Source: a virus. From it: 36,315 bases of DNA. Position numbers and translations under genes: made by a program. The stretch lies in the IMG/VR virus record IMGVR_UViG_3300023239_000003, positions 1 to 36,315 of that record; one strand, written 5' to 3'. A model generated the notes under the pieces. It was not told the DNA's origin. It saw nothing but the letters and a program-made list of their open reading frames with translations, and did not search any database. This document shows, piece by piece, positions 28,403 to 36,315 of the stretch. The number at the start of each line of letters is the position of its first letter. The first letter of the stretch is position 1.

Positions 28403-29667
28403 TAGCTTCTCCCATTAGAACAATTAATAAAATCTGCAACTACTTCATCTAATTCTTTTTTCTTTGTATTAAGTTCGTCTAACTCTTCTGTTGCTGTTTT
28501 TAATGATGAATCTTCAGCACCATCTTGAAATTTAAAGTTTGCATCTTTTTGATTATTTCTAATAGTTTCTAATTGAAAATTTAATGTTTCTATCTCAACA
28601 TCAGTTTCTGCATCATTTTTTGCAACAACATTTTCTTCTAAAGTTTTTAATTCTACATCATCTGCTTTTGTTTTGGGTCTAGTGCTTGTTTCTAATGTTG
28701 GTGAACTATTTTCTGCAGTTCTTAAAATTGGATCAGCATTTACAACTGGACCTACATCCACAGGTTCATCCATTAATAAGTCTCCTAAAGATTTTTCTAA
28801 TAATAATTTTCTAGTTCTTGGATCAGTTTTTTCTAACTTCATCATTAAATCACCATTTTCTGGATAATATTCTTTAAATAAATTTAATTCTGGTTCTGCT
28901 TCGTCTGATTTTATTCCAGATTCTTCTCTTACTCTTTTTACATCTTCTCTAAATTTTTTAAATTTACGAGCAGTTTTAATATCTCTTAATTTACCAACAC
29001 CAACATGAAGTCCACCACCAAGTATTGATCCAAAAGTAATGTTAAGTAAACTATCTACTGCACCATAATCTGCCTGTACTCTTTTAGCAGCACTATAAAC
29101 TAATGGCTCAACTAAAGCTGCACCAACTGCACCTTCTACAACACCTCTTGTTAGTCTTGCAGTTCTCAAACTTGTTCTAGCAGCTAAAGCCGCAAATCTT
29201 GCTTCTCTAAATACAGGAACAAAAGAAGCCGCAATGTTAATAGGGTCAAGCATACTTACAGCTAAACCAGTACCAAATTTTGCAGCACCAACATAAAATC
29301 CACTAGAAAAAGGATTCCAAGAACCTGCTGGACCTCTACTAATAACACTTTGTCTTGCTCTTTCTTCTTCTTTTTTTTCTACCATAATATCAACAACTGA
29401 TTGATATTCATCTTCTTTAAAATATAATCCTAAATCAGAATATTCTTTATTTAATTCTTGTCTGTTAATACGAGATTCATTTTCTCTCATAGATTCTCTT
29501 TCAGCAACATTTAAAGACCTATGTGTTTTTGTTGCTTCTAAAGGATTGTATTCCCAGTTATCTGAAGCAATAGCACCCAATGTTTCTGTTAAACTTTTAG
29601 AATATCTATCATAACCATTATCTTGTGCTGAAGTGCTTACATCTAACTTAAAACCTAATTGTGCCAT
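28402..29667 (-). CDS. Internal virion protein, gp16-like N-terminal part
   Basis: A 421-residue protein: polar helical N-terminus (1-120), a segment with hydrophobic helices (about 125-225) containing SMLDPINIAASFVPV and EGAVGAALVEPLVYSAAKR, then an acidic coiled tail. The DPxN...EG-GA-EP pattern is typical of membrane-penetrating parts of large ejection proteins in T7-like marine phages. The end abuts the 871-residue gene. It may be half of what other phages make as one protein. No peptidoglycan-lysing domain seen. Confidence 0.7.
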   Translation of the reverse strand: MAQLGFKLDVSTSAQDNGYDRYSKSLTETLGAIASDNWEYNPLEATKTHRSLNVAERESMRENESRINRQELNKEYSDLGLYFKEDEYQSVVDIMVEKKEEERARQSVISRGPAGSWNPFSSGFYVGAAKFGTGLAVSMLDPINIAASFVPVFREARFAALAARTSLRTARLTRGVVEGAVGAALVEPLVYSAAKRVQADYGAVDSLLNITFGSILGGGLHVGVGKLRDIKTARKFKKFREDVKRVREESGIKSDEAEPELNLFKEYYPENGDLMMKLEKTDPRTRKLLLEKSLGDLLMDEPVDVGPVVNADPILRTAENSSPTLETSTRPKTKADDVELKTLEENVVAKNDAETDVEIETLNFQLETIRNNQKDANFKFQDGAEDSSLKTATEELDELNTKKKELDEVVADFINCSNGRS

Positions 29668-29668
29668 A

Positions 29669-32446
29669 TTAAATATTTATGCTTTTTGCGTTTATTAATT
29701 TTGTAATTAAATCAGCAGCAGCCATAGTTGCAGCTAAATCTGAATCATTTTCTAATGTTTTTGCTAATTCTTTTTGAGATAAAGTTGATAAATGTTCTAA
29801 AACAGAATTACCTTTTGGATAAGATTTTCTAAATGTTGTTTCAAATTTGTTTCCAAATAAAGGATTGTCTGTTTTTAAATTTTCTTCTATTAAACTTTCT
29901 GCACTTCTTGGTTCTACCTGCCAATATGATCTGGCAAGAAATTTAGTTTTTTCTATATAATTTCCTTTTTGTTTTTTATATTTATATTCTGTTTCTATTT
30001 GTCCAATTTTTGATAAATAATCTACAATAATTTCTTTAGATAATCTTCCATCAGTTACCATTTGACCTTCAAAAATATTTGCAGCTTTATTTATTGAATT
30101 TAAAGCATCTTCTGGAACTGTGTAAGGTAATGTTAATTTTGCCATTGCATTTAACTCTTTTAATTTACTTCTGCTTGTTTGATAATATTTTGACCAAATT
30201 TTTGTTACAAAATTTAAATTACCAGTAGTATCATTTAAACCTATTAATTTAGATTCATTTTTTAAACTTGCAAATTGAGGTTGTGAATTTTCATCAAACT
30301 GCAAAGTATCTGTTGGTAAAGCAGCTGAATTATCATCTTCTGGTATAAAATTATTAAGAGTTATATTCATTTTTATATCAGTTCCGGGTAGTATATAACT
30401 ATCATCATCAAATGAAAATTGTAAAAAATCACCATTAGCATTTTTTATAGGAGCAAACTCACCATCAGATAATATTACACCATAGATTAAACTTTCACCA
30501 TCTGCTGTGTTTCTCCATTCTCCATTATCTTTTATATTAATATTAAAATCACTTTCTATATCTACAGTAAGAGTTTCATCTTTTTCTGAACCAAATGCTA
30601 CAGCATTAAATTGTTCTAAATAATGATCTTGTATTAATTGTGCTTTATCAACAACACCATCTACGTGACCTTGACTAAATTTTTTACCATTCCAAATTTT
30701 AGGAATATAATAAGTATCTTCTCTTTGAAAATTATCTTTAATAATTCCTATAGCTTTTTTTCTTGCAGCATTTTCTGAACTACCATTAACAAACATATCA
30801 TTTATAGTATAATAACTTAATATTTCTACAATATTTTCCATTTGATCTACAGTAGCAGCACTATTTGCTCCACCATTTTCAGCAACTATATCTTCAAAAA
30901 GTTTTATAGATTTATCTGTTCTTATATCTTTTCTTATTTTTGTTAGTTTAGCACCATTATCAGCTCCCCATTGTTTTAAATTTGTTCTTTTATCTTCACT
31001 ATCAAGACTTAAAAAAGATTTAGTCATTTCTGCATTTTGAAAATAAGATGAAAGAATAGCAGTTTCTGGCAAACCATCAGCTAATAGTTGTTGATATGCT
31101 TTATTGTTTAAATCTCCAAATTGCATTTCTAAACCCTGTAACATAGCTACTCTAGTATTTTCATCACCATTTTTATATTTATTTACCCATCTTTGTGATT
31201 GATCTGTAGTCATTACTTTTTGTTCGTATTTAGGAACACCTAATTCTGTTTGAGCAGTAATTAATGATGTAGCTAATTGAGATTGTAATATATTTTTTTG
31301 CGTCAAATCTTCTGTAGATTCTATTGTTTCTAAAGCAGATTTAATATCATTATTATTTTCTGTTACAAAAGTTACAGGATCGCTTGACAATAATTCTTGT
31401 CTATCTTTAGCTATACCTTTATAATAATCTTTTCTTTTTTCTCCTATTATAAAATCTAAAGTACCAGCTTTAACTTGAGTATCTATTTCAAGTTCATATT
31501 GTTTTACAGTTAATTCTAAATCTTTAGAAGGAATAGAGTTGAGAATTTTTTGTTTAGCATAATCACCACCTATTATTTCAAGTTGAGATTCCATTTCTAT
31601 TATTGTTTCTGGTGGTAATACTTTTTTTGCAAATTCTAAATCAAATGGTACAGTTTCTATTCCTTTTGCTGAAGCAGCTATATGATTTTTCCAATCATTA
31701 TCAATTTCTTTTGATAAAATATTTTTTGCATCTTTAATTAATGATTGTCTATTTTTTAAAGTTAATCCTTCATATTTACTTTCATCTAATAAATTTTCTA
31801 ATGCTCCCCTAGGATTGTTATTTATATCATTAGTTGCTTCATAGGCTTTAATTTCACCCGGTATACCTTCAACTAATTTTGTTAATTCAGCATTAGATAT
31901 TCTTGTACTATAATTATCTGTATATAATTTTTGTAAATCAGTTGTTAAAACTCCATAATCAAAAGCACCATCTGCTAAAAAAGCAGTTGTTAATAATCTT
32001 TCTTTTTTTAAATTAACATTGTTATCTAACTCAACTAAAATGTTTCTTGAAATTGCACTATTGGTTCTAAAACTTCCTTTTTGAACTTCAGATAAAGCAT
32101 AATTATTAAATAAAGTTTTAGTAGAATTATTAGTTGCTAATGAACCATATTTTTCTATTAAAGTATTTGATTTTGTTTTTACAATATTTTGTGCTTGTTC
32201 TTTATTTGATAATATATTTGCTTCTTCATAAACAGATTGCATATCATTAATAAAATCATTTTCTAATTTAAGAGCTTCTGTTCTATTCTGTAAATCATTT
32301 TCTTTTATTCTATGATTAACAACAGCTTTTGTTACTGGCTCTAAAGCATTAGCTAAAGTATTATTTAAACCAAGTTTAATATTAGATGTAGTACCAGCTA
32401 ATTGTTCTATTGATCCTGTTGCTTCAAATGTAGGTATTTTTGGCAT
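29669..32446 (-). CDS. Internal virion protein (gp15-like by position)
   Basis: The 925-residue protein is acidic, overwhelmingly helical, Asn/Lys/Glu-rich, and without recognised catalytic motif or membrane segment. Its place between the gp14-like gene and the gp16-like genes equals that of T7 gp15, an ejected core protein of similar length (about 750 residues). Assignment rests on synteny, size and helical content. Its start overlaps the upstream stop by one base. Confidence 0.72.
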   Translation of the reverse strand: MPKIPTFEATGSIEQLAGTTSNIKLGLNNTLANALEPVTKAVVNHRIKENDLQNRTEALKLENDFINDMQSVYEEANILSNKEQAQNIVKTKSNTLIEKYGSLATNNSTKTLFNNYALSEVQKGSFRTNSAISRNILVELDNNVNLKKERLLTTAFLADGAFDYGVLTTDLQKLYTDNYSTRISNAELTKLVEGIPGEIKAYEATNDINNNPRGALENLLDESKYEGLTLKNRQSLIKDAKNILSKEIDNDWKNHIAASAKGIETVPFDLEFAKKVLPPETIIEMESQLEIIGGDYAKQKILNSIPSKDLELTVKQYELEIDTQVKAGTLDFIIGEKRKDYYKGIAKDRQELLSSDPVTFVTENNNDIKSALETIESTEDLTQKNILQSQLATSLITAQTELGVPKYEQKVMTTDQSQRWVNKYKNGDENTRVAMLQGLEMQFGDLNNKAYQQLLADGLPETAILSSYFQNAEMTKSFLSLDSEDKRTNLKQWGADNGAKLTKIRKDIRTDKSIKLFEDIVAENGGANSAATVDQMENIVEILSYYTINDMFVNGSSENAARKKAIGIIKDNFQREDTYYIPKIWNGKKFSQGHVDGVVDKAQLIQDHYLEQFNAVAFGSEKDETLTVDIESDFNINIKDNGEWRNTADGESLIYGVILSDGEFAPIKNANGDFLQFSFDDDSYILPGTDIKMNITLNNFIPEDDNSAALPTDTLQFDENSQPQFASLKNESKLIGLNDTTGNLNFVTKIWSKYYQTSRSKLKELNAMAKLTLPYTVPEDALNSINKAANIFEGQMVTDGRLSKEIIVDYLSKIGQIETEYKYKKQKGNYIEKTKFLARSYWQVEPRSAESLIEENLKTDNPLFGNKFETTFRKSYPKGNSVLEHLSTLSQKELAKTLENDSDLAATMAAADLITKLINAKSINI

Positions 32447-32904
32447 TATGCGTTCCTCATTGCTAATAGACTTGTTCCTGTTTGTGCTACTGTTGATATT
32501 TGAGCCATCTTAGCTTCATTTTTTGCAATAGTACCACTTATTCTTGCAAAGTTTGCTTCTTCCATTTTATTGTTTGCAGCAACTTGTGAATTATATTTAA
32601 TTAAATTTTCTTGTAATCTTGCTTCATAAGCATTTGAAAGTTCTATATTGTAAGCACTACCAGTTCCAAGTTCTACACCAGATTTTGCAAGAGCAACTGT
32701 AGTTTCACCTTCTAATTTTCTAAATTGTTTTTGAAATTGAGCTACATCAAATTCTGCTTTTTGTTCTATTTGTGTTGCTTGACCTTCAAGAACTTGAGCA
32801 TTTCTATTTTGAACTGATTGATTGTATTTACCAATTTTACCTTGAGCTTGGTATTGAGCTGCTCCCATTGCTCCTGCAAAAATCATTGGTGCTACTGATC
32901 CCAT
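32446..32904 (-). CDS. Internal virion protein B (gp14-like)
   Basis: The 152-residue protein starts with a hydrophobic Gly/Ala helix (MGSVAPMIFAGAMGAAQYQA) and continues as long amphipathic helices, with the GVELGTGSAYNI motif near residue 75. This layout is characteristic of T7 gp14-type ejection proteins that insert in the outer membrane. It follows the gp13-like gene and precedes the gp15-like gene, as in T7. Confidence 0.85.
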   Translation of the reverse strand: MGSVAPMIFAGAMGAAQYQAQGKIGKYNQSVQNRNAQVLEGQATQIEQKAEFDVAQFQKQFRKLEGETTVALAKSGVELGTGSAYNIELSNAYEARLQENLIKYNSQVAANNKMEEANFARISGTIAKNEAKMAQISTVAQTGTSLLAMRNA

Positions 32905-33368
32905 TAAAATATCCTCGCATATAAGTATTGGTCTGATCCGTCAAATCCCCAGTTTTTCATTAAGCCTTCTCTTTCTAATCCTAACCATTCGGCAAATCTT
33001 ATGCCTTCTTTAAAATCTTTTCTAATTCCGCTTTGTACTCTTTTTATATTATGTTCCTTTGCAACTCTAGCAAAATCTTTTTTAATTGCTTTAGCAACAC
33101 CTATTGGATGTTTCCACATTTCATCTGTAGCAATAACCCAACCTTCAGCAACTTGACCCCAAACCATTTTCATACCTGCTGCAAAGATAGGTTTATTATT
33201 TACAATACCTGTAAAAGCTAAATGATCTTGTTCTAAGTTTTGAGCATCACCCATAACTTTTATATATTCTGAATCAGCTTCTAAAATTTTATGATTCATT
33301 TGACAAGATAATATAAATCTTCCATGTTCTTTTGTATAAGGTGTTATATGCAATTTATTATCCATCAT
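32904..33368 (-). CDS. gp13-like internal virion protein (GNAT/DUF2833-like)
   Basis: The 154-residue protein looks like the DUF2833 family, which includes T7 gp13 and has an acetyltransferase-like fold. Visible parts are NKPIFAAGMKMVWGQVAEGW strands (about 58-77), a long helix (VAKAIKKDFARVAKEH), and the closing LGLEREGLMKNWGFDG that is typical of GNAT ends. T7 gp13 is needed for virion morphogenesis. Overlaps the nozzle gene by 11 bases. Confidence 0.83.
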   Translation of the reverse strand: MMDNKLHITPYTKEHGRFILSCQMNHKILEADSEYIKVMGDAQNLEQDHLAFTGIVNNKPIFAAGMKMVWGQVAEGWVIATDEMWKHPIGVAKAIKKDFARVAKEHNIKRVQSGIRKDFKEGIRFAEWLGLEREGLMKNWGFDGSDQYLYARIF

Positions 33369-35571
33369 TAGTTACCAATCTTGGGTATAATGATAAAAGT
33401 GTTAAAGGCAAAGGTTGCGTTTGTCTTACCATCATAAAACCATCTGTATCATAATTTCCTCTAAATTCTACTTCTTTATCACCTGTGAATGGTGGAATAC
33501 CTTGATCCATAGGATTAGCAGAAGTTCTAAATGGTATTCTTTCCATATTGTTTAAGTCTGGTCCAACTTCAACACCAACTGTTTCAAATAGTCTAGCAGT
33601 AACTTCATATATTCTTTTAGTTTTACCTTGTGAAGTACCATCTTGTGATCCAGCATCTATTCTCATTGTTTTTAATATTGATGTATATTGTAATCCAACC
33701 TTAACATCTGTTCCAAATCTATCTAAAGTTATTTGATTACTAGCAACTACTTTAGTTGGATGAGTTGCACCATCTACTAATATAGAAACTGTTTGTCCCT
33801 CTAAATGATTTAACCCAGCTATAATATTTACAACTTCTTTTGTAACAGCACCAGAAGCATGAGATGTTGCTGTAGTTATATTTTGACCTCTTGTACATCC
33901 TGTTAAGTTGAGACTTGATATTGCACCATATGAAATTATTTCTCCGCCAATTTTTATTTTACCAGAAGATGATAAACCAGAAACAGAAGCAACAGGAACA
34001 GTTGTAGCTGTAGCATTAATACCTGCTGTTAAAGTTGTTTGTGATTTGCTTAAACCTAATTGAGAATCTAAAAAATTAAATGAAGTGTTATCTGTTTCGT
34101 CAAAGTTAAATGTGTGTAAATATTCTACATATCTTGCAGTTGCACCATTAATAGTTCTTTTAACAATCATATATAATTCATACTCACTATCGTCTGTTGG
34201 AATTACTGCAACGCTTTCAACTACTGCATTACCTGTTCCAAATACACCACCAAGAATATGTCTATGCCAAGCAACTACTTCTTGTTCTCTTTGATATGTT
34301 AAAGCAATTAATTCACCATCATCTCTAACACACCATAAAATTGCTAAAGGTTCTTCTTGATATGCCATTTCAATAATACCCCCTTCAGTAATGTGTTCGG
34401 CAAGGATAGTTAAGTCTGGAGCAATATAACCATCAACATCAAAGTTATAAGCTAGTTCTCTAATTTTTCTTTTAGCACGTTGTAAAAATAATGTTGCGTT
34501 ACCAACTGATATTGCATCTACGTTTGCTGCACCATGATTAGATTGTTTTTTAATCATAATGTTTGTAGGAGTTACAGCATTATTATCACCACCCCCAGAT
34601 ACAACAAATTCACCCCCTGCAGTACCTATAATTAAAGTTCTAGCAGAAGTTAAAAAACGAATTGCGTTTACTTGGTTAGATGCGATTGTATAAATAATAG
34701 CATCATCATCTGCAACAGTTCCACCAATGTTAGCATCCATATTTTCATAATCACCAGATTTAGAAAAATAAACTGTTTGTGGATTATTAATACTTGCAGC
34801 AAATACTAATCGCTGTTCAAAGAATGATACGCAAGATGGGAAACCTGTTGTTGTAGAAAATGATCCTAATGACCAATCAGTAGATGCAGATGATGAACCC
34901 ATGTCTATTAATATTTCTATAGTTACAACTGTAGCACTTGTAAAAGCTGTTATTATTCCATAACCATCTCTAAATCTAACTTGTCTACCAACATCTGTTG
35001 AAACAAATGTATTAGCACTTGCTGTCATAGTTCTACCCGTACCTACAGTATGAGCAGACATAGTTATTGTTGTTGTAGATGTATTAGCATCTAAGTATGG
35101 TCCATTAGTAAATTCAACTGCAGCTAAAGTCCATGATGTATGACCTGTTCTTGATAGCTTTCTAGTTTGATGATTGGGGTGCGTAATATACATAACGTCA
35201 GCAGATTGTGCAAATTTAATATCAAATAATTCTGCTGTTAAATAAGGTGTAGATATTTCATAAGCTGATCCACCAGATTCTATTTGACCATTGTTTCTAT
35301 AAAATCTTATGTACTGATTGCCAAACTCTAATATGTAAGTTTGTTCAGTTGAAAATTCAAAAGGTATTAATCTTGTTTTGTTAGCTGGTGTTTTTACTGA
35401 AGCAACATATTGTGTTCCGGGTCTACGAGCAGCAGCTCCATGAGGATAGATAACCATATTTTCTACAGTTGCACATCCTGCTGAATATTTTGCTAAATCA
35501 TTTCTTCCATCTAAACGTGGAGATAATTCACCTGCTGTGAAGTTTGTAAGTTGTGCAGCTACTCTAGCCAT
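33358..35571 (-). CDS. Tail nozzle protein (gp12-like, tail tubular protein B)
   Basis: The 737-residue beta-rich protein starts with the signature of podovirus nozzles: NFTAGELSPRLDGRNDLAKY (about 10-29) followed by GAAARRPGTQYVA (about 45-57) and LIPFEFSTEQTYILEFGN. Its position directly after the tail tube gene matches T7 gp12. It should form the hexameric tip of the tail that closes the channel and contacts the host. Length is close to T7 gp12 (794 residues). Confidence 0.88.
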   Translation of the reverse strand: MARVAAQLTNFTAGELSPRLDGRNDLAKYSAGCATVENMVIYPHGAAARRPGTQYVASVKTPANKTRLIPFEFSTEQTYILEFGNQYIRFYRNNGQIESGGSAYEISTPYLTAELFDIKFAQSADVMYITHPNHQTRKLSRTGHTSWTLAAVEFTNGPYLDANTSTTTITMSAHTVGTGRTMTASANTFVSTDVGRQVRFRDGYGIITAFTSATVVTIEILIDMGSSSASTDWSLGSFSTTTGFPSCVSFFEQRLVFAASINNPQTVYFSKSGDYENMDANIGGTVADDDAIIYTIASNQVNAIRFLTSARTLIIGTAGGEFVVSGGGDNNAVTPTNIMIKKQSNHGAANVDAISVGNATLFLQRAKRKIRELAYNFDVDGYIAPDLTILAEHITEGGIIEMAYQEEPLAILWCVRDDGELIALTYQREQEVVAWHRHILGGVFGTGNAVVESVAVIPTDDSEYELYMIVKRTINGATARYVEYLHTFNFDETDNTSFNFLDSQLGLSKSQTTLTAGINATATTVPVASVSGLSSSGKIKIGGEIISYGAISSLNLTGCTRGQNITTATSHASGAVTKEVVNIIAGLNHLEGQTVSILVDGATHPTKVVASNQITLDRFGTDVKVGLQYTSILKTMRIDAGSQDGTSQGKTKRIYEVTARLFETVGVEVGPDLNNMERIPFRTSANPMDQGIPPFTGDKEVEFRGNYDTDGFMMVRQTQPLPLTLLSLYPRLVTNDG

Positions 35572-35573
35572 TA

Positions 35574-36155
35574 TTAATATCTTGAGTTAATGAAAGTATC
35601 AGCACCAACAACATCTGTCATTCCATTATCCGGATTAACATTATATCCTTCTGTTGAATCTACAAATCTAGCATCTCTTAATTTTTCTTGGTATGATACA
35701 ATCATATTTTGTGAAGTAGTATTATTAGATGTAATTGCATAAGCAATGTCTGCACCTAATGCTGAAGATAAAGTTTCTCTTAATAACTCATCATATTGAT
35801 TGGGATCAGTAACTCTTGAAATGTATAAAATTTTCATAGTCTCACTATTAGATAAAATACTTCTTCCTTCTACTTTATGATCTGAATCATATTCTAATAT
35901 TCTAAGTAGCCTTAAAGAATCACCGGGTAAATCATATTTAAATTTAAAACCCCAAGGTGGTGTTGTAGTTGATTGCGGTAACTCTACTCTTACTTGTAAA
36001 CAATTCCAAGGATGTGATCTAAATACTGCATCTCTTACTTCTGCATATCTAGTGTTACAAAGTCTAGCGTTTTTTGAATCTTCGTTTAATGAAAGTATGG
36101 TTGTAGCTCCCAGTTGATTTAATGCTCCATTACATATTCCTACTACTGATGCCAT
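35574..36155 (-). CDS. Tail tubular protein A (gp11-like)
   Basis: The 193-residue protein matches the T7 gp11 type: CNGALNQLGA near the start, then NARLCNTRYAEVRDAVFRSH (about 28-47), HPWNC, FKFKYDLPGDSLRLLRI, and ALGADIAYAITSN in the C-terminal half. It forms the dodecameric ring between portal and nozzle. A GGAAG ribosome site precedes the ATG, and only one base separates it from the stop of the 66-residue gene. Confidence 0.92.
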   Translation of the reverse strand: MASVVGICNGALNQLGATTILSLNEDSKNARLCNTRYAEVRDAVFRSHPWNCLQVRVELPQSTTTPPWGFKFKYDLPGDSLRLLRILEYDSDHKVEGRSILSNSETMKILYISRVTDPNQYDELLRETLSSALGADIAYAITSNNTTSQNMIVSYQEKLRDARFVDSTEGYNVNPDNGMTDVVGADTFINSRY

Positions 36156-36156
36156 A

Positions 36157-36315
36157 TTACTTCCTTATTATATATTTACGTCTGATTTGTCTATTACTTT
36201 TTAACGCAAAAATTTCTTCTGTTGTCTTTTCTTGTTTAGTGTCAAAACCATAATGATTCTTACCATCATTTTGAAATCTGTCTACTAATACATACCTGTA
36301 AATATAATTGTCTTT
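36157..36315 (-). CDS. Small virion-region protein, C-terminal part (gene crosses the joint)
   Basis: This end carries residues 15-66 of the gene that starts at 165 at the other end; the stop TAA is at 36159-36157. The C-terminus is very basic (ALKSNRQIRRKYIIRK), compatible with contacts to DNA or to the portal. The part from 36193 to 36315 duplicates 1-123. Confidence 0.7.
   Translation of the reverse strand, partial: KDNYIYRYVLVDRFQNDGKNHYGFDTKQEKTTEEIFALKSNRQIRRKYIIRK
36193..36315. repeat. Right copy of 123-bp terminal direct repeat
   Basis: Identical to bases 1-123. Joining the copies restores an uninterrupted 66-codon gene, which supports a circular or terminally redundant molecule cut at an arbitrary point. 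Confidence 0.95.

Noticed and set aside
1-36315. CRISPR array, insertion sequence, integrase or attachment site
   Set aside because: No regularly spaced direct repeats, transposase, tyrosine or serine recombinase, or tRNA-like attachment segment was seen.

Overview
The window is one complete, circularly permuted genome of a small podovirus with T7-type virion architecture. The first 123 bases recur exactly as the last 123, so the unit length is 36,192 bp. A 66-codon gene reads straight through the joint, so the ends look like an assembly overlap rather than physical termini. The DNA is AT-rich. The virion genes (T7-type portal, scaffold, capsid, tail tube, nozzle, gp13/gp14-like internal proteins, gp17-type fibre) and the lysis set (M15 peptidase, GTA-type holin) resemble those of marine podoviruses infecting low-GC alphaproteobacteria such as SAR11 (HTVC010P-like pelagiphages or uncultured marine relatives). 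The host assignment is inference.

Layout. (1) Leftward late block, about 6839 to 1, continuing across the joint from 36155 to 16919: a small ORF, terminase large subunit, two small proteins sharing a C-terminal motif, portal, a Bbp19-like protein, scaffold, major capsid protein, a probable decoration protein, the 66-aa joint gene, tail tube, nozzle, internal virion proteins, fibre and adhesins, then a lysis and membrane-protein cluster. (2) A non-coding control region at 6840-7322 with a perfect consensus DnaA box and a 12-bp palindrome. (3) A rightward island of very small genes, 7323-10871, with near-identical ribosome-binding cassettes and a duplicated hairpin element. (4) A leftward early operon, 13470 to 10868: Cro/CI-like regulator, small zinc proteins, a winged-helix replication-initiator-like protein and a probable terminase small subunit. 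(5) A rightward early operon, 13572-16941: PD-(D/E)XK exonuclease, a lipoprotein, an ERF single-strand annealing protein, DUF3310, and a stand-alone DnaA domain IV protein.

How it works together (inference). Two divergent promoters with overlapping -35 boxes at 13500-13548 separate the early operons and are the obvious regulatory switch. I found no DNA polymerase, RNA polymerase, primase, helicase, ligase or integrase, so replication must rely on the host replisome. The phage supplies a winged-helix initiator candidate, an exonuclease/annealase recombination pair, and a DnaA-box-binding domain without an ATPase. The last, together with the DnaA box in the main control region, is the most interesting combination here: either a phage origin addressed through host DnaA, or a decoy that displaces host DnaA.

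Many genes are shorter than 65 codons and were found by reading for Shine-Dalgarno sites and stop/start coupling (TAATG or ATGA overlaps). Most have no recognisable function.
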